Source: Arenibacter sp. 6A1 (lineage in GTDB: Bacteria > Bacteroidota > Bacteroidia > Flavobacteriales > Flavobacteriaceae). From it: a stretch of 64,000 bases of DNA. The notes under the pieces are model-generated. The model had not been told where the DNA came from and made no database searches. It worked only from the letters and a program-made list of their open reading frames with translations. The stretch is from NCBI RefSeq assembly GCF_012272855.1, contig NZ_JAAXCQ010000018.1, positions 1 to 64,000 on the forward strand, read 5' to 3'. The stretch's first letter is position 1. Each line of letters opens with the position of its first letter. Both the position numbers and the translations under genes were made by a program. Below are positions 16,219 to 26,185 of this stretch, one piece after another.

Positions 16219-17337
16219 TTAATTGTTGAGCATCACCGGCATTACCAACATGGTAACGTTTTCTCCTTCGTCCAAGCCATCAACAGGGGTTAGGATACCC
16301 GCTCTGTTAGGAAGGCTCATTTCTAATTGCACGTCCTCAGAAGTAAGGTTGTTCAGCATCTCTACCAAAAACCTAGAGTTGAATCCGATTTGCATATCGT
16401 CTCCTTGGTAAGAACAGGTCAAACGTTCTTCGGCCTTGTTGCTATAATCGATATCCTCTGCAGAAATGTTTAATTCGGCTCCTGCAATTTTTAATCGGAT
16501 CTGGTGCGTAGTCTTATTAGAGAATATAGACACCCTTCTTACGGAGCTTAAGATCTGATTGCGGGAAATAGCCAGTTTGTTTGGATTTTCTTTAGGTATA
16601 ACAGCTTCATAGTTAGGGTATTTACCGTCTATAAGCCTACAGATCAATACCGTATTTTCAAAGCTAAACTTGGCATTGCTTTCATTGTATTCAATAACCA
16701 CATCGGTTTCGCTACCTCCTAAAATACCCTTTAAAAGGTTCAATGGTTTTTTAGGCATAATAAATTCTGCAACTTGTGAGGCCGATACATCGGTACGTTG
16801 GTATTTTACCAATTTATGGGCATCGGTAGCAACAAAAGTTAAATTTTCTGGAGAAAACTGAAAAAAGACACCGCTCATCACAGGTCTTAGGTCATCGTTT
16901 CCGGCAGCAAAAATAGTTTTATTAATGGCAGTGGCCAAGATATCGCCTTCGAGGGTGGTAGACGTAGGATTAGAAAGTTCTATGGCCTTAGGAAATTCTG
17001 CCCCATCGGCATAGGCCAAGGCGTATTTACCGTGGTTAGAGCTGATCTCTACGGTGTTGTTGTCTTCCACAACAAAAGTCAATGGTTGTTCCGGAAAAGT
17101 CTTTAAGATTTCTAACAAAAGTCTTGCAGGAACAGCGATAACGCCCTCACTATTGGAGTCCACATCTAAGATAGAGCTCATGGTTGTCTCCAAATCCGAA
17201 GCAGATACCTTAAGTTGATTCTGCTTTAGATCGAAAAGGAAATTATCCAGAATAGGTAAGGTGTTACTGTTGTTGATAACGCCTCCTAAAACTTGAAGCT
17301 GTTTAAGTAAATAGGTGCTAGATACTATAAATTTCAT
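16219..17337 (-). CDS. dnaN: DNA polymerase III beta subunit (sliding clamp)
   Basis: A 372-aa protein of normal length with the three repeated clamp domains. It shows MKFIVSSTYLLKQLQVLGGVI at the N-terminus, LPILDNFLFDL, the ATDAHKLV strand of domain 2 and a C-terminal LVMPVMLNN that matches the usual clamp ending (VMPMR/L). It encircles DNA and tethers polymerase III. The gene stands alone here, away from dnaA, as is common in Flavobacteriia. Confidence 0.97.
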   Translation of the reverse strand: MKFIVSSTYLLKQLQVLGGVINNSNTLPILDNFLFDLKQNQLKVSASDLETTMSSILDVDSNSEGVIAVPARLLLEILKTFPEQPLTFVVEDNNTVEISSNHGKYALAYADGAEFPKAIELSNPTSTTLEGDILATAINKTIFAAGNDDLRPVMSGVFFQFSPENLTFVATDAHKLVKYQRTDVSASQVAEFIMPKKPLNLLKGILGGSETDVVIEYNESNAKFSFENTVLICRLIDGKYPNYEAVIPKENPNKLAISRNQILSSVRRVSIFSNKTTHQIRLKIAGAELNISAEDIDYSNKAEERLTCSYQGDDMQIGFNSRFLVEMLNNLTSEDVQLEMSLPNRAGILTPVDGLDEGENVTMLVMPVMLNN

Positions 17338-17489
17338 TCGTTTATTGTTTTTTAAGGAACCCCATGATTATAAAATTAAATATAAAGAACGGTTGGTTAA
17401 TAACCGCTCTATTTTGTAAAATTCCTTGAATCTCTATCAAAACAAAGATATTTTAAATGTCCTTTTCAAGGAAACAAACTTATTAACAC

Positions 17490-19154
17490 TTAATGGCCGT
17501 ATTTTTTCCTTCGAATACTGCCAATTATCAATCCACAAATCAAGGTCAAAACCAACGGGAGGCCAATATTAATCAACTGCCATTTGTTTTTTTGGTCATT
17601 TATTTTTTCCTCATCCAGGAATGGGATTGCTACTTTTTTATTCCGAATGTTTATAAGTCCGGTTTCGTCCAAGAGGTAATTTAGGCTATTTATCAGGAAT
17701 TCCTTGTTGCCATAAAAATTATTGGTCCACCGGTCATAACCAAGTTCTAGCGGTCTGTTGTTGCTAACTTGGTTTTTTATAATGTCGCCATCTGCAATAA
17801 CGATCATTTTATTCTGACTTCCTTTTTCTATGGGGGTCTTTAGTTTTATCGGTTTAATTCTGTTGGTGTAGGCCGATGTAAATGCCCCTTCAATTAATAC
17901 TGCCAATGGTTTGTTTCCATGTCGGTAAGTTTCCTTATTTGGAGGTGTATTGATAATGTCTAATCGTATTTCTTTGGGCAGAGCTTCCTCTTTGGATAAG
18001 GGCGAGCTTTGTAAAAGGATTTGTTTTTTATATCCATTGGCCAGCGTGTCTATACTACTTGGGAATTGTAACCTTAGGGCCTCTATATTATTGTTTATAG
18101 GATGGTTGTTCTTGGAGAATACCATGGGATGGTAATACCAGGGGACTGGATTGTATTGTGAATCATTGCCTTCGCCGGAAGCGATTACAATTTGGGTAAA
18201 ATATAGGTCGTTGACCAACACAGGGTTAATACGGATACCGTATTTAAAAAAGAGATCGTCTAGGTTAAGATCTCGGGGAATGGCAAAGGCAGCACCATTT
18301 TCATTGTATAAACTGTCCATTTCCATAACAGCACCATCAACAAGCCATAAGGATTTTCCTCCTTGAACCATATATTGATCCAAAATGTACTTTTCTGCTT
18401 CTGTAAATGCAACCGTGGGCTTGGCAATAATAGCTGCGTCAAAACCATTTAACTGCTCTAATACCTTTTCTGGGTTTTTGGGAACAGAATCTAAAGTGAT
18501 AGCTCCAATATTGTAATACTCCCGTATCTCTGTTAAAAAGTCTGCCAAGTAAATATCCTCCAATTCGCCATTTCCTTTTATAATGGCAACCCGTTTTTTT
18601 TGGGTAATGTTTAGTTTGGTAAAGGCATTGGCAAAAGCATATTCTAAATGTTGTACAGAATTGTTTACCCTTTGTTCGGTGGTGGCGCCTATTTTATTTT
18701 TTAAGAGCGGAACTTTAATGGTGGTACTATTGTAGTTGACCAATGCCCAAGGGAACAATATTTCCTGGGATACCTTGCCTTGGTGGTCTATGGTGACATT
18801 CACGGGGGTTAACCCCATTCTTTGTAAATCAGAAATAATGGTGTTGACGGAGGCTTCTTCTTCGAGTGGATTTACAAAATTGAATTTGATATTATTGTTT
18901 TCCGATGCAAACTCCTGTAATAACTGTTGGGTTTCTGTTTTTAGCTTTATAAATTCTGCCGGTAGGTTTCCCCCTAATAGAATATCGATAATTACGGGGC
19001 TGTCAAACCCTTGGACGGATTGAAGAGAGGATGCGGTTAGGGTGTATCGTTTGTCTTCTGTCAGATCTAATCTAGCATGAAAAAAAGAAGCCAGAATATT
19101 CACCAAAATTAATATTGCCACCACCTTTATAATAGCTACATACTTTTTCGTCAT
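17490..19154 (-). CDS. gldG: Gliding motility ABC transporter component GldG
   Basis: A 554-aa membrane-anchored protein. One N-terminal transmembrane segment (about 5-25) is followed by the long periplasmic GldG/ABC_transp_aux region (LDLTEDKRYTLTASS, VINGN-type KGNGELED). A C-terminal transmembrane segment (about 525-545) ends in a basic tail. GldG works with GldF and the ATPase GldA in an ABC complex needed for gliding in Flavobacterium. gldA is not in the window, as usual. It overlaps gldF by one base, so the two are co-transcribed. Confidence 0.93.
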   Translation of the reverse strand: MTKKYVAIIKVVAILILVNILASFFHARLDLTEDKRYTLTASSLQSVQGFDSPVIIDILLGGNLPAEFIKLKTETQQLLQEFASENNNIKFNFVNPLEEEASVNTIISDLQRMGLTPVNVTIDHQGKVSQEILFPWALVNYNSTTIKVPLLKNKIGATTEQRVNNSVQHLEYAFANAFTKLNITQKKRVAIIKGNGELEDIYLADFLTEIREYYNIGAITLDSVPKNPEKVLEQLNGFDAAIIAKPTVAFTEAEKYILDQYMVQGGKSLWLVDGAVMEMDSLYNENGAAFAIPRDLNLDDLFFKYGIRINPVLVNDLYFTQIVIASGEGNDSQYNPVPWYYHPMVFSKNNHPINNNIEALRLQFPSSIDTLANGYKKQILLQSSPLSKEEALPKEIRLDIINTPPNKETYRHGNKPLAVLIEGAFTSAYTNRIKPIKLKTPIEKGSQNKMIVIADGDIIKNQVSNNRPLELGYDRWTNNFYGNKEFLINSLNYLLDETGLINIRNKKVAIPFLDEEKINDQKNKWQLINIGLPLVLTLICGLIIGSIRRKKYGH

Positions 19155-19885
19155 TACCTATTTTGGTTTTTAAGTTGAACTGTGGTAAGGAAAATAAAAA
19201 ACAGGCTTAGGCTAGAAAAATAAATGATATCTCTGGTGTCGATTACTCCTCTGGCAAGGTTGTCATAATGTGTTTTCATGCCCAATGGCTGTAGTAGTAG
19301 CTGCAAAGCTCCATCTGTCGAAAGGCCCGCTAACCCTTCAAAACCATAAAACATCAGAAAAGACAATATCATGGCGATAAGGAAGGCTACAATTTGGTTT
19401 TCGGATAGGGTGGAAGCAAACAGACCAATAGCGGTATAGGTAGCTATAAGGAATAAAAGGCCAAAATAAGAGCCCCAAATAGCGCCCATATCCAAATTCC
19501 CAATGGTTGTTCCTAGTTCAGATATGGTATGCACATAGAGTAGGGTAGGTAGCATAGCTATTATGGTTAACACAAAAGCCCCAAGGAATTTGCCAAAAAC
19601 CATTTCCCCTAATCCAATAGGTTTAATGAACATCAACTCTAAAGTGCCTAGTTTTTTTTCTTCCGAAAAACTCTTCATGGTAATCGCCGGAATTAAAAAA
19701 AGAAAAATCCAGGGGGAGAGCAGAAAAAAATTGTCCAAATCGGCAAAACCATATTCAAAAATATTGAACGGTCCTTTGAATACCCAAAGAAACAAACCGT
19801 TTAAGGTAAGATATAACCCAATTACCAAATACCCTATGGGCGATGTTAAGTACGATTGAATTTCCCTTTTAAATATCGCTAGCAT
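19154..19885 (-). CDS. gldF: Gliding motility ABC transporter permease GldF
   Basis: A 243-aa ABC-2-type permease with six predicted transmembrane helices. It carries the characteristic cytoplasmic segment FSEEKKLGTLELMFIKPI near residue 75 and an N-terminal IFKREIQSYLTSPIGY amphipathic stretch. It partners with GldG (one-base overlap) and with GldA encoded elsewhere. Length and order are as in other gliding Bacteroidota. Confidence 0.93.
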   Translation of the reverse strand: MLAIFKREIQSYLTSPIGYLVIGLYLTLNGLFLWVFKGPFNIFEYGFADLDNFFLLSPWIFLFLIPAITMKSFSEEKKLGTLELMFIKPIGLGEMVFGKFLGAFVLTIIAMLPTLLYVHTISELGTTIGNLDMGAIWGSYFGLLFLIATYTAIGLFASTLSENQIVAFLIAMILSFLMFYGFEGLAGLSTDGALQLLLQPLGMKTHYDNLARGVIDTRDIIYFSSLSLFFIFLTTVQLKNQNR

Positions 19886-19894
19886 GCTTTAAAA

Positions 19895-20191
19895 TTACTT
19901 GAGTGTTTCTTTCTTTATCAGGCTCCAAGCCGCTGGTTTTTCTGAAAACAAAGGTTTGGTTTCTGACCATACCTTTTTAAAAAAATCGGAATTCCTGTAA
20001 TTATCTAAATCCGCCTGGCTATCCCAATAGCTATAGGTAAAAAATAAGGCCGAATCATCCTTGTCTTGGTACAGTTCCAAAAAATTACATCCGGTGACCT
20101 GGCGAATCAATTGTTTATTTGTATCGAAAATTACTTCAAATTTTTTAATATTTTCCTTCTTGAAGCGTAATTTTACAATTCTTACCAGCAT
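19895..20191 (-). CDS. ABM-fold (putative quinol monooxygenase) protein
   Basis: A 98-aa ferredoxin-like alpha/beta domain of the antibiotic-biosynthesis-monooxygenase family. The N-terminal strand LVRIVKLRFK leads to a helix with F...F..NK and to LELYQDKDD, then TYSYWDSQADLDNYRNSDFF, which is diagnostic. Many such proteins are small oxygenases or have no known substrate. It starts directly next to the stop of the SAM hydrolase gene and ends nine bases before gldF, so it likely belongs to the same leftward operon. Confidence 0.8.
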   Translation of the reverse strand: MLVRIVKLRFKKENIKKFEVIFDTNKQLIRQVTGCNFLELYQDKDDSALFFTYSYWDSQADLDNYRNSDFFKKVWSETKPLFSEKPAAWSLIKKETLK

Positions 20192-21022
20192 TTAAAAGAA
20201 ATTTATAGTAATGGTATCCCTATAATCGAGTCCCAAAAGGGTAGAGGCACCACCAACGGTATTTAAATCACTTTTGTAAATCGCAATTTCTATATAACCC
20301 GAAGAATTAAAAAGGGCCAGCAGTTCGCCAGGGGCTTTACGCTGACTTTTATCGAGCTCAAAATTGACAATATCGCTATACTTGTTATAGATCGCTTTTA
20401 TTTTTTTGTTCCGAGCCAACAATTCAAAATCCCTTCCGTTTCCGTGAACGTTAAACATGCTTTTTTGGATATTGGTCACTACATTGCCATAATTGTCTAT
20501 ATAGATGACACTTCCAGAGATAGCATCCCCATTATTGGTGATTCTAGCACTAAAATCCTTGAGATCCTTCAGTTCGTTAAAGGGGCGGCCTATAACTTCT
20601 AAAGTTCCCCCTCTTGCGATATGACTTGCCGCTTTTACAAAGACCTCCATAACCGGGAAAGGTCCATCTACGGAATCTGGCAATTGGATTTCAACGATTT
20701 TTTCGGGTACAATTTCTGATATGATCAATCCAATCACCCCATTATTGGCCATGATAAAGTAATGATTGTCTACCAGAACGGCAATATGTTGATTTTCGGG
20801 ACTCAATTCCGAGTCTACCCCTACGATATGTATGCTTCCGTCGGGAAAGTTTTTATAAGAATTCTTTAATATATAGGCACATTCTTGTATATTGAAGGGA
20901 GAAACATCATGAGAAATATCAACAATTTTAGCGTCTGGTAACTCCTTATATATAGTTCCTTTTATGGCGCCTACAAAATGGTCTTTATGTCCAAAATCAG
21001 TAGTTAATGTAATTATAGCCAT
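20192..21022 (-). CDS. S-adenosyl-L-methionine hydrolase (DUF62 family)
   Basis: A 276-aa member of the SAM hydroxide adenosyltransferase/fluorinase family. It starts ITLTTDFGHKDHFVGAIKG, contains VDISHDVSPFN, the nucleotide-contact region NNGVIGL, and the C-terminal domain YIDNYGNVVTNI. Characterised relatives split SAM into adenosine and methionine with water. I see no chlorinase-type marker that would suggest another activity. It is first in a run with the ABM-fold gene, gldF and gldG. A good promoter lies about 60 bases upstream. Confidence 0.9.
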   Translation of the reverse strand: MAIITLTTDFGHKDHFVGAIKGTIYKELPDAKIVDISHDVSPFNIQECAYILKNSYKNFPDGSIHIVGVDSELSPENQHIAVLVDNHYFIMANNGVIGLIISEIVPEKIVEIQLPDSVDGPFPVMEVFVKAASHIARGGTLEVIGRPFNELKDLKDFSARITNNGDAISGSVIYIDNYGNVVTNIQKSMFNVHGNGRDFELLARNKKIKAIYNKYSDIVNFELDKSQRKAPGELLALFNSSGYIEIAIYKSDLNTVGGASTLLGLDYRDTITINFF

Positions 21023-21080
21023 AGAAAACTGTTGATATATTTTTAGTTAGGTAAGTTGTTTTTTACTTAAGTTTGTTGAA

Positions 21081-21111
21081 CAAAATTACATAAAAAAATA
21101 GCGTGTCAAAA
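21081..21111 (-). promoter_or_regulatory. Promoter of the SAM hydrolase-gldFG run
   Basis: On the minus strand TTTG (21110-21107) and TAATTTTG (21088-21081) are separated by 18 bases. This fits the Bacteroidota sigma-A consensus of TTTG at -33 and TAnnTTTG at -7. It lies in the 127-base divergent region to phoH. Confidence 0.6.
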
Positions 21112-21149
21112 TATATATTTTATGTCTAACAATTAAATACAAATATTCA

Positions 21150-22103
21150 TTGAACGAACTTGTCATAGAGCTTACAGACATTAGCCCGAGAGATTTTTTT
21201 GGGCAAAATAATGAAAACATAGATTTAATAAAAAAGTTCTTCCCCAAACTTAAAATTGTTGCCAGGGGAAATAAGATAAAAGTATATGGAGACGAAGACC
21301 TTTTAGAGGAATTTGATCTTCGGTTTGATATGTTGACAGCTCATTATAACAAATACAATAAGTTAGACGAGAATAGTATAGAACGTTTATTGGCGAGTAA
21401 TGGGGATGACGATTTTACCGCTTCAGTAACTAGTGGGGAGGTTTTGGTCCATGGCGTTAGCGGAAGGCTTATTAGAGCACAAACGGCAAATCAAAGAAAG
21501 CTTGTTGATGCCTCTAGGGAAAGCGACATGGTTTTTGCAGTAGGCCCGGCAGGGACAGGGAAAACCTATACCGGAGTTGCCTTGGCCGTAAAAGCCTTGA
21601 AAGAAAAGCAGGTAAAACGTATAATATTGACCAGGCCTGCCGTAGAGGCAGGAGAAAATTTAGGGTTTTTGCCTGGAGACCTCAAGGAAAAACTAGATCC
21701 GTATATGCAGCCATTATACGATGCCCTGAGAGATATGATTGCCCCAGAAAAACTGGCACATTATATAGAAAACGGCATCATTCAAATTGCCCCAATGGCA
21801 TTTATGAGAGGGCGAACCCTGGACAATGCCTTTGTTATTCTAGATGAAGCGCAAAATACGACCCACGCACAAATGAAGATGTTCCTTACCCGTATGGGTA
21901 AAAATGCCAAATTTTTGATCAATGGAGATCCTGGGCAGATAGATTTGCCAAGAAGGGCGGTTTCTGGTTTAAAGGAGGCGTTATTGGTGTTGCAAAATGT
22001 AGACGGAATTGGAATTATTTATCTGGACGATAAGGACGTTATAAGGCATAAATTAGTTAAAAAAGTAATAGCAGCTTACAAAAGTATAGAGCATAATAAT
22101 TGA
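21150..22103 (+). CDS. phoH: PhoH-family ATPase
   Basis: A 317-aa PhoH/YbeZ-type protein. The N-terminal KH-like region spans 1-90. The ATPase has Walker A GPAGTGKT (about 132-139) and Walker B VILDEAQNTT (about 228-237), with RPAVEAGENLGFLPGDL in between, which is diagnostic. The start is TTG at 21150. No in-frame ATG gives a better fit to the family. PhoH is linked to RNA metabolism and rRNA maturation together with YbeY. It is followed after four bases by purC, so they are probably co-transcribed. Confidence 0.93.
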   Translation: MNELVIELTDISPRDFFGQNNENIDLIKKFFPKLKIVARGNKIKVYGDEDLLEEFDLRFDMLTAHYNKYNKLDENSIERLLASNGDDDFTASVTSGEVLVHGVSGRLIRAQTANQRKLVDASRESDMVFAVGPAGTGKTYTGVALAVKALKEKQVKRIILTRPAVEAGENLGFLPGDLKEKLDPYMQPLYDALRDMIAPEKLAHYIENGIIQIAPMAFMRGRTLDNAFVILDEAQNTTHAQMKMFLTRMGKNAKFLINGDPGQIDLPRRAVSGLKEALLVLQNVDGIGIIYLDDKDVIRHKLVKKVIAAYKSIEHNN

Positions 22104-22107
22104 GTAA

Positions 22108-23061
22108 ATGAGTAATACAATAATTGACACAAATTTTAATTTTCCAGGACAGCAAGAGGTGTATAAGGGAAAAGTAAGGGAGGTATACCGTCTAGAAAAT
22201 GATGTTTTGGTAATGGTAGCTACCGATAGGCTTTCTGCCTTTGATGTGGTGATGCCCAAGGGTATTCCTTACAAGGGACAAATTCTGAATCAGATTGCGA
22301 CCAAAATGATGGCCGATACCGCTGATATTGTTCCTAACTGGTTAACTGCTACCCCAGACCCTAACGTTGCGGTAGGATACGCTTGTGAGCCGTTTAAGGT
22401 AGAAATGGTAATCCGTGGTTATATGTCCGGACATGCAGCAAGGGAATACAAGGCAGGGAAAAGAGTATTGTGCGGTGTTGCAATGCCCGAAGGAATGAAG
22501 GAGAACGATAAATTCCCAGAACCAATACTAACACCTGCTACCAAAGCAGAAATGGGCGACCATGATGAAGATATTTCTAGGGAAGATATTTTGAAACGCG
22601 GAATCGTTTCCGAAGAAGATTACCTGGTTTTGGAAGAATATACCAAAGCCTTGTTTAAAAGAGGTACCGAAATTGCTGCTAAGAGAGGGTTGATTTTGGT
22701 AGACACTAAATACGAATTTGGAAAGACTTCAGATGGTAAAATAGTACTGATAGACGAAATCCATACCCCGGATTCTTCGCGCTATTTTTATGCCGATGGA
22801 TATCAGGAAAGACAAGACAAGGGGGAGGCTCAAAAGCAGTTGTCCAAGGAGTTTGTCCGTCAGTGGTTGATCAGCAATAATTTTCAAGGCTTAGAAGGGC
22901 AGACAGTTCCAGAAATGACCGATGAATACATCACTAGTGTTTCGGAACGTTATATAGAACTTTATGAAAATATTACCGGTGAGAAATTCGTAAAAGCCGA
23001 TATTTCGGATATTCAAAGTAGAATAGAAACCAATGTGCTTGCTCACTTAAACGGAAAATAA
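22108..23061 (+). CDS. purC: SAICAR synthase
   Basis: A 317-aa phosphoribosylaminoimidazole-succinocarboxamide synthase that joins CAIR and aspartate with ATP in purine synthesis. It is recognised by YKGKVREVY at the start, [35 protein letters not shown] and [11 protein letters not shown]. It is the long form usual in Bacteroidota. It starts four bases after phoH and ends before a strong terminator. Confidence 0.97.
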   Translation: MSNTIIDTNFNFPGQQEVYKGKVREVYRLENDVLVMVATDRLSAFDVVMPKGIPYKGQILNQIATKMMADTADIVPNWLTATPDPNVAVGYACEPFKVEMVIRGYMSGHAAREYKAGKRVLCGVAMPEGMKENDKFPEPILTPATKAEMGDHDEDISREDILKRGIVSEEDYLVLEEYTKALFKRGTEIAAKRGLILVDTKYEFGKTSDGKIVLIDEIHTPDSSRYFYADGYQERQDKGEAQKQLSKEFVRQWLISNNFQGLEGQTVPEMTDEYITSVSERYIELYENITGEKFVKADISDIQSRIETNVLAHLNGK

Positions 23062-23132
23062 ATACCGTTTCGGGGTTCTACTAAGAAGTCTAACTGATAT
23101 AGCTTTTTTAGGAACGATTTGCACATGGAAAC

Positions 23133-23165
23133 AAAAAAAGGATGGCATTGCCATCCTTTTTTTGA
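23133..23165. terminator. Bidirectional terminator between purC and the exonuclease gene
   Basis: A perfect stem GGATGGCA / TGCCATCC is bounded by A7 and T7 tracts, so it serves both convergent transcripts. Confidence 0.92.
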
Positions 23166-23840
23166 TTAGGAACCTAATTTTATCAAATCCTTTAATTTTA
23201 ACGGCCCCTTGCTTTTTAAGCGAGTCCATATTTTTAGAAAGGCAATGGCGGTAATATAGGCGTCTCCGATGGCCGTATGGCGGTCTTTCATAGAAATATC
23301 AAATTTTTCGGCCAACTCATCCAAGGAGTAGTGGTCTTTCTTTTTAAAGACATTGGAGGTGAGCAAGGTGTTTCTATACAGTGTAGAGGTGTCCAGTGTC
23401 TTATTCAATAATTTTGGAAGCTGATGCCTTTCCAAGGCCTGATTAATCATGTTAATATCAAAAATAGTATGATGCGCTATGATTACTGCATTACCCACAA
23501 AGGCCAAGAATTGCTTTAAAGCTTCAATTTCGGTGATACATTCGGTTCCTCTGCCGTTCTTTAAAATTCCGTGGATTTTTGCGGTTTCGGCATTGTAATG
23601 ATCTTGAATTAGGTATAGTTCGAAGCTTTGGTTTATAGCAATGTGATTGTTGGTGAGGTTTAGTGCCCCAATAGATAATATTCTATCATAGATATAGTCA
23701 AACCCCGTGGTTTCTGTATCTAAAACTACAAACCTAACCAAATTTACTTCCTCTGGTTGTTTTTCTAGAAAGCAATTTTCATAGGTCTTCCAGAATTCCG
23801 GGAGGTTCGCCGGTGGTCTCTTTTTAAAGAAATTTATCAT
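23166..23840 (-). CDS. DnaQ-like 3'-5' exonuclease
   Basis: A 224-aa DEDDh exonuclease of the polymerase III epsilon type. Motif I is VVLDTETTGFD, motif II IIAHHTIFDINM, and motif III DRHTAIGDAYIT with its His and Asp. It overlaps the preceding cNMP/CBS/DUF294 gene by four bases (ATGA-type). This pair is found together in many bacteria, often near acetate metabolism genes. The partner suggests a regulated nucleotide or RNA function rather than replication proofreading. Confidence 0.9.
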   Translation of the reverse strand: MINFFKKRPPANLPEFWKTYENCFLEKQPEEVNLVRFVVLDTETTGFDYIYDRILSIGALNLTNNHIAINQSFELYLIQDHYNAETAKIHGILKNGRGTECITEIEALKQFLAFVGNAVIIAHHTIFDINMINQALERHQLPKLLNKTLDTSTLYRNTLLTSNVFKKKDHYSLDELAEKFDISMKDRHTAIGDAYITAIAFLKIWTRLKSKGPLKLKDLIKLGS

Positions 23841-25762
23841 CTTAAAATATTTGATATCTTGAATCTCACTGTTAAAAGTTCCTGGATTTCCTTGATCGTT
23901 TTAAAAGTCCTTTTCAGTTTTACTTTGTCCTCTTTTGTAAGTTTGTCAATGGCAATATATCTTCCCGAATCGTTGTGTAATAATCCTTGTTTGGTACGGA
24001 ACTTTAATAAGGCTTTTGTGGCATAGGAGCAGGCCATAAAAATTTCTTCATTGTTAGGCTCAAGTTCCGCTAATTTCTCGTATCGCCCAGGTGTATTGTT
24101 TATAGATTTTACAGAATGGGATAAAATCAAGACCCTTGCGGCATCGGTAAGTGGCATAAGAGCTCTTCTTTTTAGGTCGAAAAAATCCTTATGCTCTCCA
24201 TCTTGTTCTACTAATAGCTGTCTAAAAAAGCCTGTTGGAGACGGGTTTTGGAGTGCGCCACTGGCAAGATGAAGGAAAAAAATCGGATATTTCTGGGTGA
24301 TTTCAAAGATATAATCAGAGAGTTGGTTCACCAAAGTAATATCGCCATAGGTGAGGTTGTAATCAAAAAAGATAGATGAAAGAAGTATTTCATCAGCTCC
24401 CGGATTGGTAACCCATTGGGTGATGGCTTTTTTCCATTGATCTAAACTCAGGCACCAATTAGGGTTGGAGGCCATCATTTCTGCCGGACAGTATTCATAT
24501 CCAATGTCGAATAACCCTTTGTTGATGATCTTTGACAATTCTAGGAAATAGGCCGTGGTTTCTTCCATTTTCTCATCAGGAACATTCTGAAAAACTAGGG
24601 CATTGTCCTGATCGGTCTGTAATAATTGTTCATTCCGCCCCTGACTTCCAAGGGAGAGCCATGCAAAGGCTACCGGGGGTTTCTCGGGCATCTTGTCCAG
24701 GGCCATCTCAATGACCCGTTTTATACAGGCGTCGTTGAGCTCAGATATTATTTTAGAGGTCAGTGTTAAAGGAATGTTTTGTTCCAAATAAGCCCGTAAT
24801 AAGTGGGTAATGCTTTTGCGGATATTTCGAATGTTTTTCACCTTTTTAGCACGCTGAATGGCTTTGATTAACACTGCTGGGTTATTACCAATGGCAACCA
24901 TTAGGTCGTGTTTAGACAATATTCCAATAGCCTTGGAGTTGGGGGTGCCGTCCTTGGTAATACACAAATGGCTGATACTGCTCTTCATCATGGCTATTTG
25001 CGCCTGGGTAATGGTCATGCTTTTTGCATATGTAATGACCGGGGAAACCATAATTTTGGATGCTTCCGTGGTAATCGGATATTTACCGGTAACAATATTG
25101 TTACGCAGGTCTTTGTCGGTAATAATTCCAATCGGAAGTTTGTCCTCTACGACCAACATTGCCCCCACTTTTTTTTCGGTCATTTTCTCAGCAATCTCTT
25201 TTGCCGTGGTTGTAGCAGAACAGCTTATAAGTTTTTTAGAATATTTAACAGGTTGTAGGTCAAAAAGTTGTGCTTCAGGAGTGATAGGGCCTAAATTGGG
25301 GATTTCTTCGTACAATTTGCCCCTATGGCTTTTGGAATAAGGGTTTCGGGTATTGGAGGCAAAACTCTCTATTAAAAAATTCCCCACCTCCTTGTTTTCC
25401 CTCGCATAAGGTTTAAAGATATGTATAGGTATAGCGTAAAGGATGGTTTCCTCATGGGCCTGGGCCGTCATCTTATAATTTTCGAGTGCTATCAGAGGTC
25501 TAAGACCAAAAATATCGCCTTCGTCGCACATGTCCAAAATATCCATTTTCTCTCCCCTTTTAAGGGCTACAGCTCCTTTATGTACAACGTAAAAACTTGT
25601 ATGTGGTGGATCGTTTTCCGAAAAAATGACATTGTCCTTTTCCTTGTAAATGATGGTAATTTCCTTAGAAAGCGTCGCTAATTGATCCTGCGCTAACTCA
25701 TTAAAAGGAGGGAAATGTTCCAGAAAATCGGCAACCCTTTCGGAAATAGTATTTTTCATCAT
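23837..25762 (-). CDS. cNMP-binding/CBS/DUF294 nucleotidyltransferase-like protein
   Basis: A 641-aa multidomain cytoplasmic protein. A Crp-like cyclic-nucleotide-binding domain spans about 10-125 and a pair of CBS domains about 175-300 (KKVGAMLVVEDKLPIGIITDKDL). A DUF294 nucleotidyltransferase-like domain spans about 340-470, with LGSQGRNEQLLQTDQDNALV carrying the GSxGRxE and DxD motifs, and a DUF294_C helical domain follows to the end. It resembles the uridylyl-transferase part of GlnD. The substrate is unknown. It is co-transcribed with the exonuclease. Confidence 0.88.
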   Translation of the reverse strand: MMKNTISERVADFLEHFPPFNELAQDQLATLSKEITIIYKEKDNVIFSENDPPHTSFYVVHKGAVALKRGEKMDILDMCDEGDIFGLRPLIALENYKMTAQAHEETILYAIPIHIFKPYARENKEVGNFLIESFASNTRNPYSKSHRGKLYEEIPNLGPITPEAQLFDLQPVKYSKKLISCSATTTAKEIAEKMTEKKVGAMLVVEDKLPIGIITDKDLRNNIVTGKYPITTEASKIMVSPVITYAKSMTITQAQIAMMKSSISHLCITKDGTPNSKAIGILSKHDLMVAIGNNPAVLIKAIQRAKKVKNIRNIRKSITHLLRAYLEQNIPLTLTSKIISELNDACIKRVIEMALDKMPEKPPVAFAWLSLGSQGRNEQLLQTDQDNALVFQNVPDEKMEETTAYFLELSKIINKGLFDIGYEYCPAEMMASNPNWCLSLDQWKKAITQWVTNPGADEILLSSIFFDYNLTYGDITLVNQLSDYIFEITQKYPIFFLHLASGALQNPSPTGFFRQLLVEQDGEHKDFFDLKRRALMPLTDAARVLILSHSVKSINNTPGRYEKLAELEPNNEEIFMACSYATKALLKFRTKQGLLHNDSGRYIAIDKLTKEDKVKLKRTFKTIKEIQELLTVRFKISNILR

Positions 25763-26185
25763 TAGTTGTATTGTTTTAAACCATCAACAGGCAATAAGCT
25801 ATTTTATTCAGGCATATCAACCTATATATAGATCGGCTTTTTATATAGCTATAATTTTGGTTAAAGTTACCTTTTTAAGAAATTCGGTAAAAGAAAATGA
25901 AATGAAATTTGTGTTGGAAGATACTATGTTTTTTTGAGGGTAGAAAAGGGATCATGGGCGTGATAAAAAGTAAGGGGTATAATGCGACCGTTCACGGACA
26001 TAATTTGAATGCCAATAGAGACATAAAGATATTTGCTTTGAAATGAACCCGTATAGTCAGGAAGGAACATAAACGAACCAAGTCTGAAACCTACCATAAA
26101 AAAGCAACATACCAAAAAACAGCACCCGATGCTAACGGTGCGCATCGGGTGTTGTATTTAAATTGTTTAATAGTTTATATATCGT
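25763..26185. other. Spacer between the DUF294 gene and the NO reductase gene
   Basis: In these 423 bases I see no convincing gene. The 73-codon open frame at 25924-26145 begins inside a terminator and resembles nothing I recognise. The right end holds the terminator of the NO reductase gene. Confidence 0.6.
26112..26151 (-). terminator. Terminator of the NO reductase-RIC gene
   Basis: On the minus strand the stem CACCCGATGC / GCATCGGGTG has a 9-base loop and is followed by CTGTTTTTTGG. It lies 35 bases past the stop codon at 26186. Confidence 0.85.

Noticed and set aside
25924-26145. 73-codon open frame on the minus strand
   Set aside because: It begins inside the terminator of the NO reductase gene, is Cys/Phe-rich without any family pattern, and has no ribosome site.
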